Below are positions 4,040 through 8,812 of a stretch of DNA of 8,812 bases, piece after piece; the first letter of the stretch is position 1; each line of letters starts with the position of its first letter. Location: contig JAFTHJ010000198.1 in the NCBI GenBank assembly GCA_017457465.1, forward strand, positions 1 to 8,812, in the 5' to 3' direction. Position numbers and translations under genes: made by a program. Under the pieces are notes generated by a model that saw nothing but the letters and a program-made list of their open reading frames with translations, searched no databases and was not told where the DNA came from. This DNA comes from Clostridia bacterium (lineage in GTDB: Bacteria > Bacillota > Clostridia > Oscillospirales > CAG-272).

Positions 4040-7036
4040 ATGAACGATACTATAACAACAGAGCTTTTGGAAACGGCGGAGCAAACAAAAAAGCCGTATT
4101 TTCTCAAAAGAATACAGCAAAGAATAACCGGAGCGAAATCCTCGTATCTCGCGTTTTGCTTTATAATCCCCGTTGTACTGACATATCTTCTCTATCTCGC
4201 GATGGAGATACATCCGTTCGGGAATGGCTCGGTGCTGGTTCTCGACCTGAACGCGCAATACGTATATTTCTTTGAGGCATTCAGAGACTTCGTTCACGGA
4301 GATGCCGAGCTGCTTTACTCATTCTCCCGCTCTCTTGGCGGCGAGTTTATAGGTATGTATGCTTACTATCTCTCAAGCCCCCTCTCGTTTATCGTCGCGC
4401 TCTTCCCCGAGGGAAGAATGCTTGAGGCTCTGCTCACACTCTTTTTGCTCAAGAGCGGTCTTTGCGGACTGACCTTCGGCTTCTATCTGCACAAAAACTC
4501 AAAAAACACAAATAAGGTTATGGTCGTGGCGTTCTCGACGATGTACGCCCTTTGCGCCTACGCCGTAGTACATCAGAACAACACAATGTGGACAGAAGCA
4601 CTGATATTGCTCCCGCTTCTGACCTACGGAATAGAGCAGCTTGTCAAATTCGGAAAATACAAGCTTTTCGTCATAACTCTCGCGCTCACGATATGGAGCA
4701 ACTACTATATCGGATATATGGTCTGCATATACGTCGCACTCTATTTCTTCTACTATTTTCTCGCTTACGGCGGCGGAGAGAACAACCCCCGCGAGAAACG
4801 CGCTCACTTTATCCGTTCGCTTATCCGCATAGCATTCTTCTCAATTCTCGCCGTAGCTATATCGGCTTTCATAATCCTTGGCGCGTATTATTCGCTCGGA
4901 TTCGGAAAGAACGAATTCTCAAGTCCTAACTGGGCACTCACGGCAAGATTCAATCTGCTCGACTTCTTCACGAAATTCCTCCCCGGCTCATACGACACTG
5001 TACGCCCCGAGGGACTTCCCTTTGTATACACAGGACTTCTAACTCTCTTTCTCGTTCCGATATTCTTTATGTCGAAAAAGATAAGCGCCCGAGAGAAGGT
5101 CGCCTCAATCGCCTTTATCGGATTCTTCTGCTTGAGCTTTATCGCAAGTACGCTCGACCTTATCTGGCACGGCTTCCAGAACCCCAACTGGCTCAACAAC
5201 AGATATAGCTTTATGCTATGCTTCTTCCTGCTCGTTCTTGCCTACAAGGGATTCGGAAATCTGCGCCGAACGAGCGAAAAATTCGTTCTCGGCATCTGCG
5301 CCTTTATAATTCTTTTCGTGGCTGTATGCCAGAAGCAGACCTTTGAGACCTATGTCGAATCGGATTCGGCGCTTATGACGCTCGAATGCGTTTGGCTCTC
5401 GGTAATAGCCGCGGTGATATTCCTCGTACTGCTCTGTCTGCTCATCAAGAACAAGAATGTCAGAAAGAGAGAAAACATCGCGGGAATACTCGCCGCCGTT
5501 GTTTGCATCGAGCTTTTCTGCAGCTCACTTGCCTGTATGGTCAAGTTTGACGAGGATGTTGTCTACTCAAATTACAGCGGATACAACGAGTTCGTCTCGG
5601 AGATGCGTGAGATAACCGATACGGTTCACGAGGGCGATAAATCCTTCTACCGAATGGAGAAAAACAGGCACAGAACGGTAAACGACAATATGGCTCTCGG
5701 AATAAACGGTCTCTCAAACTCGACCTCGACACTTAACCGAAAAACAATAGATTTTCTTGACCGTATGGGCTACGCTTCTGTATCCCACTGGTCAAAGTAT
5801 CTCGGCGGAACCCCCGTAAACGACTCGCTCCTCGGAATAAAATACATCATAGACACCCGAGCGTCACAGACCTGTCCGCTCTACTATACCGAGGAATTCA
5901 CCACTATGAAAAATTCCGCATATCTCAACCCGTATGCCCTATCTATTGCCTACGGAGTTGACAGCTCGGTCAAGGAATTTGACCTCGGTAAGCACGACAG
6001 CCATTTTCTCAAGCTCAACTCTCTTGTGGGAGCTATGCTCGGTGAGGACGAACCCGCGGAGCTGTTCATACCTATCCCGATAGGCGAGACAGAGATGACA
6101 TCAAATAACTGCGAGGTATCGACTATCGCGGGACATACCAAATACACGGCTGAAGCCGAGACAGGCTCGTATGTAACCCTCACGGTGACTGCCCCCACAG
6201 ACGGTGAGCTCTTATTCTTCGCGCCGAGCGACTACACAAGACTTACCACGATGTATGTAAACGGCACGAACAAGGGCGAGTATTTCGGAAGCGACTCGAC
6301 AAGAATAATATCTCTTGGCGTATTCAAGACGGGCGAGACCGTCAGAGTCAAGCTCGAGCTTGATGACGAAGACCTTTACCTCGCAAAGAACGAAGACTAT
6401 TTCTACTATCTCGATATGGAAGCATTCAAGGAAGCCTTCGCGGCTCTCGGAAGCAACCCGCAGTTCGAGGTGGACGAGGGACATACCGACGCCCATTTAA
6501 GCGGAAAGATAACCACCGCCGAGAGTGACAGTATGATACTCTCAACCATTCCCTACGACAAGGGCTGGAAGGTTCTCGTTGACGGAGTTGAGGTCGAGAC
6601 CTACGAAACGCTTGACGCGCTTATGGCGTTTGATATCCCCGAGGCGGGAGAGCATACTCTCGAGATGATATACAGTCCCCGAATATACACTGTCGGAATG
6701 ATAATATCTATATCGGGTATCGTCATCTTCGCGGCTATCTGTCTGCTTGAGCTTATATCGAAGGCTCTGTTCAGAAAGATATTCAAGCTTGAGGCGAAGA
6801 AGGTCGAGGATACCTACTGGGTACTTGAGGACTTCGACAATGATGCTTTCGAAGAAACCATAACGCCCCCGCTCCCCAAAAAGGAGAAAAAGGCAAAGGA
6901 TTACCTCGACGGTATCAAAAAATTCTGGTACGAGCTTATCGGAACGAAGAAAAAATCCGAATCCGACACAACGGACAGCAAAGATAACAACGATAACAAC
7001 AACGATGAAAATAACACCGCAGACGGAGGAAACTGA
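4040..7036 (+). CDS. yfhO: YfhO family polytopic membrane protein (GT-C-like)
   Basis: This 998-residue membrane protein matches the YfhO family. The B. subtilis member is implicated in glycosylation of lipoteichoic acid, and GT-C-type enzymes use lipid-linked sugars outside the membrane. After a cytosolic N terminus and TM1 (about 36-56) comes the first outside loop with VLDLNAQYVYFFEAFRDF (66-83), where an acidic residue of GT-C enzymes is expected (Asp69). SRSLGGEFIGMYAYYLSSPL (96-115) and NPNWLNNRYSFML (381-393) are further family-like motifs. About a dozen hydrophobic segments lie before residue 501. An external soluble domain fills about 502-880 and ends in a beta-rich stretch (PYDKGWKVLVDGVEV, GEHTLEMIYSP). 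A last TM spans about 884-904. The 87-residue cytosolic tail is Lys-rich, then Asn/Asp-rich. The start has AGAAAGG nine bases upstream. The stop shares one base with the ruvA start. The family is confident; donor and acceptor are unknown. Confidence 0.88.
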   Translation: MNDTITTELLETAEQTKKPYFLKRIQQRITGAKSSYLAFCFIIPVVLTYLLYLAMEIHPFGNGSVLVLDLNAQYVYFFEAFRDFVHGDAELLYSFSRSLGGEFIGMYAYYLSSPLSFIVALFPEGRMLEALLTLFLLKSGLCGLTFGFYLHKNSKNTNKVMVVAFSTMYALCAYAVVHQNNTMWTEALILLPLLTYGIEQLVKFGKYKLFVITLALTIWSNYYIGYMVCIYVALYFFYYFLAYGGGENNPREKRAHFIRSLIRIAFFSILAVAISAFIILGAYYSLGFGKNEFSSPNWALTARFNLLDFFTKFLPGSYDTVRPEGLPFVYTGLLTLFLVPIFFMSKKISAREKVASIAFIGFFCLSFIASTLDLIWHGFQNPNWLNNRYSFMLCFFLLVLAYKGFGNLRRTSEKFVLGICAFIILFVAVCQKQTFETYVESDSALMTLECVWLSVIAAVIFLVLLCLLIKNKNVRKRENIAGILAAVVCIELFCSSLACMVKFDEDVVYSNYSGYNEFVSEMREITDTVHEGDKSFYRMEKNRHRTVNDNMALGINGLSNSTSTLNRKTIDFLDRMGYASVSHWSKYLGGTPVNDSLLGIKYIIDTRASQTCPLYYTEEFTTMKNSAYLNPYALSIAYGVDSSVKEFDLGKHDSHFLKLNSLVGAMLGEDEPAELFIPIPIGETEMTSNNCEVSTIAGHTKYTAEAETGSYVTLTVTAPTDGELLFFAPSDYTRLTTMYVNGTNKGEYFGSDSTRIISLGVFKTGETVRVKLELDDEDLYLAKNEDYFYYLDMEAFKEAFAALGSNPQFEVDEGHTDAHLSGKITTAESDSMILSTIPYDKGWKVLVDGVEVETYETLDALMAFDIPEAGEHTLEMIYSPRIYTVGMIISISGIVIFAAICLLELISKALFRKIFKLEAKKVEDTYWVLEDFDNDAFEETITPPLPKKEKKAKDYLDGIKKFWYELIGTKKKSESDTTDSKDNNDNNNDENNTADGGN
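6983..7000 (+). repeat. Tandem GATAACAAC repeat coding for the Asn/Asp-rich tail of YfhO
   Basis: GATAACAAC occurs twice in tandem (6983-6991 and 6992-7000), followed by AACGATGAAAATAAC. It encodes an Asp/Asn low-complexity run near the end of YfhO. Being in units of three codons, expansion or loss would stay in frame. It lies just ahead of the ruvA ribosome binding site (7025-7029). Confidence 0.6.
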
Positions 7037-7665
7037 TGTTTTACTATATAAGCGGAAAACTTGCGCGGCTCGAGACGGGATTTGCCGTTGTCGACGCGGG
7101 CGGCGTAGGCTACAAACTCACAATATCGGACTCAACCTACGCGCAGATGCCGCCACACAGAAGCGTTGAGGAGAAGCCCATCGTCACGCTTTACTCGTAT
7201 ATGGCGGTAAGAGAGGACGGAATAGAGCTTTTCGGTTTTGCCACCGAGGAGGAACTTGCCTCGTTCAAGCTTCTTATCACCGTATCGGGCGTAGGTCCCA
7301 AGGCGGCGATATCTATTCTTTCCCTGCTCTCGCCACAGAAACTCGCCGTGGCAATATGCACCGATGACAAGAAAACGATAGCAAAGGCAAACGGAGTCGG
7401 GCCGAAAACGGCAGCGAGAATAGTGCTTGAGCTTAAAGACAAGCTCAAGGGAAGCACCGCACTCGACACAGACGGAGATTCCTTCACCGATGATGATATC
7501 CCCTCGCTCTCCGGCGCTCACGACAAACGTGCCGACGCCATCAGCGCCCTGACCGTTCTCGGATATACCCGCGGAGAAGCGGAGGCGGTACTCAAGAATA
7601 TAGACACCGCGTCCCTCAAGGTAGACGATATCATCAAGGAAGCGCTTAAAAAGCTTATGAGATAA
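7036..7665 (+). CDS. ruvA: RuvA, Holliday junction branch migration DNA-binding subunit
   Basis: RuvA binds four-way junctions as a tetramer and loads RuvB rings on opposite arms. The 209 residues follow the standard three-domain plan. The OB-fold covers about 1-65 (MFYYISGKLARLE, VDAGGVGYKLTI), with the acidic-pin residues Glu60 and Asp61 in VREDGIELFGF. Two helix-hairpin-helix motifs follow: LLITVSGVGPKAAISIL (79-95) and IAKANGVGPKTAARIVLELK (115-134). A variable acidic linker (144-160) leads to the RuvB-binding domain III (about 164-209: ADAISALTVLGYTRGEAEAVL). The start has GGAGG (7025-7029) six bases upstream, inside the end of yfhO. Its ATG shares one A with the yfhO TGA (TGATG), so translation is probably coupled to yfhO. 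ruvB follows after 13 bp. Length and motifs are normal. Confidence 0.97.
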   Translation: MFYYISGKLARLETGFAVVDAGGVGYKLTISDSTYAQMPPHRSVEEKPIVTLYSYMAVREDGIELFGFATEEELASFKLLITVSGVGPKAAISILSLLSPQKLAVAICTDDKKTIAKANGVGPKTAARIVLELKDKLKGSTALDTDGDSFTDDDIPSLSGAHDKRADAISALTVLGYTRGEAEAVLKNIDTASLKVDDIIKEALKKLMR

Positions 7666-7678
7666 GGAGGTTTAAGTC

Positions 7679-8746
7679 GTGATAGAAGAAGAATTTGACT
7701 TTGAAAACCGAATGATGTCCACATCCTATACAAGGGAGGATTCCGAGACAGACCTCTCTCTGCGCCCAAAGGTATTTGATGACTATATCGGTCAGGACAA
7801 GGTAAAGGAAAACCTTAAGGTATATATAGAAGCGGCAAAGCTTCGCGGAGACAGCCTCGACCACGTTCTGCTTTACGGCCCTCCCGGACTTGGAAAAACG
7901 ACTCTTTCAAACATTATCGCCAACGAAATGGGCGTTAACATACGAGTCACCTCGGGTCCCGCGATAGAAAAACAGGGCGACCTTGCGGCACTTCTCACCA
8001 ACCTCTCGGAGGGTGACGTGCTCTTTATCGACGAGATTCACCGTCTGCCGAGAACGGTTGAGGAGATACTCTACCCCGCTATGGAGGACAACGCCCTTGA
8101 TATCATCATAGGCAAGGGCCCAGCGGCAAGAAGCATCAGAATCGACCTGCCAAAGTTCACTCTTATCGGCGCTACCACAAGAGCGGGACAGCTCACAACC
8201 CCTCTGCGAGACCGCTTCGGAGTCGTGCTGAAGCTTGAGCTTTATACCCCCGAGGAACTTGCCGAGATAGTCCGCAGAAGCTCGGGAATACTCGGCTTCC
8301 CTATTACCGACGACGGAGCTTACGAGATAGCCTCACGCTCAAGAGGAACCCCCCGAATCGCTAACAGACTTCTCAAGAGAGTAAGAGATTTCGCTCAAGT
8401 CAGCGGCAAGGAAAAGATAGACAGCGTGATAGCGAATTACGCGCTCCAGAAGCTTGAGATAGACCAGCTCGGGCTTGACAATACCGACAGAAGAATGCTC
8501 GAGACTATAATAAAATTCTACGACGGAGGTCCTGTCGGACTTGACACTCTTGCGGCGACAGTCGGAGAGGAAGCTATAACGCTTGAGGATGTATATGAGC
8601 CCTATCTTATGCAGATAGGATACTTGAGCCGTACCCCGAGAGGGCGTTGCGTAACACGCCTCGCATACGAGCATCTTGGAATAAACTACTCAAAGCCCCA
8701 GAAAAATCCCCCCGACCAGTTGAATATATTTACAGATAACAATTAA
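7679..8746 (+). CDS. ruvB: RuvB, Holliday junction branch migration ATPase
   Basis: RuvB is the hexameric AAA+ motor that pumps DNA through RuvA-bound junctions. The 355 residues contain Walker A GPPGLGKT (67-74), Walker B VLFIDE with DEIH (114-121), sensor 1 in TLIGATTRAG (161-170), the arginine-finger segment LRDRFG (176-181) and sensor 2 RGTPRIANR (222-230). The C-terminal DNA-binding winged helix includes GGPVGLDTLAATVGEE and LMQIGYLSRTPRGR (283-323). LRPKVFDDYIGQDKVKENL (28-46) is the usual N-terminal RuvB signature. The start codon is GTG at 7679, eight bases after a near-perfect AAGGAGG (7664-7670) that overlaps the ruvA stop. No better ATG fits the family's N terminus. It is the last gene of the rightward unit and is followed immediately by a strong terminator. 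Length and catalytic residues are normal. Confidence 0.98.
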   Translation: MIEEEFDFENRMMSTSYTREDSETDLSLRPKVFDDYIGQDKVKENLKVYIEAAKLRGDSLDHVLLYGPPGLGKTTLSNIIANEMGVNIRVTSGPAIEKQGDLAALLTNLSEGDVLFIDEIHRLPRTVEEILYPAMEDNALDIIIGKGPAARSIRIDLPKFTLIGATTRAGQLTTPLRDRFGVVLKLELYTPEELAEIVRRSSGILGFPITDDGAYEIASRSRGTPRIANRLLKRVRDFAQVSGKEKIDSVIANYALQKLEIDQLGLDNTDRRMLETIIKFYDGGPVGLDTLAATVGEEAITLEDVYEPYLMQIGYLSRTPRGRCVTRLAYEHLGINYSKPQKNPPDQLNIFTDNN

Positions 8747-8748
8747 GC

Positions 8749-8790
8749 AAAAAGCTTCCGACACACCAAATGGTGTGTCGGAAGCTTTTT
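8749..8790 (+). terminator. Strong intrinsic terminator after ruvB
   Basis: Left arm AAAAAGCTTCCGACACACC (8749-8767) and its perfect complement at 8772-8790 form a 19-bp stem with an AAAT loop. The stem begins 2 nt after the ruvB stop. Its 3' arm ends in five T, giving the U tract. The 5' arm starts with five A, so it could also terminate transcription arriving on the minus strand from beyond the window. Confidence 0.93.
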
Positions 8791-8812
8791 ATATGAGCAT
8801 TATAAAGTTTCA

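Noticed and set aside
4552..4929. 125-codon plus-strand frame inside yfhO
   Set aside because: It is in another frame of yfhO, Arg/Ser-rich, with no ribosome binding site or known domain.

Overview
The window looks like chromosomal housekeeping DNA from a low-to-mid GC Firmicute, most likely a class Clostridia anaerobe of the Oscillospiraceae/Ruminococcus kind. This rests on strong AGGAGG-type ribosome binding sites, sigma-A promoters with 17-bp spacers, a group II ECF transporter module, a DUF951 protein and a YfhO-family membrane protein. The lineage call is an inference from gene content. I see no insertion sequence, phage gene, tRNA, rRNA or CRISPR array.

The layout is two divergent transcription units around an intergenic region of about 220 bp (3590-3808). 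The minus-strand unit reads leftward: ruvC, a class I SAM-dependent methyltransferase, ecfA1, ecfA2, then ecfT, which runs off the left edge. Gaps are 33 and 41 bp, then an 8-bp overlap, then 38 bp, so one polycistronic transcript is likely. The plus-strand unit reads rightward: a 71-codon DUF951 protein, a 998-residue YfhO-like polytopic membrane protein, ruvA and ruvB. yfhO and ruvA share one base (TGATG). The unit ends in a perfect 19-bp hairpin terminator at 8749-8790.

The central region holds two good divergent promoters, each with a 17-bp spacer and an extended TGn -10. An inverted repeat (TTTGTAAA-N14-TTTACAAA) lies between them and covers the plus-strand -35 box. The plus transcript is predicted to begin with a 7-bp stem-loop. 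The ruvC leader can form two mutually exclusive hairpins.

Functionally, RuvA, RuvB and RuvC together are the Holliday-junction branch-migration and resolution machine, here split across one divergent promoter region. EcfA1, EcfA2 and EcfT are the energising module of a vitamin/metal uptake ECF transporter, with no substrate-binding S component in view. YfhO-family proteins are GT-C-like membrane proteins; the B. subtilis member is linked to lipoteichoic acid glycosylation. No wholly new system stands out. The points worth a second look are the regulatory architecture of the divergent region and the placement of yfhO inside the ruvAB transcription unit.
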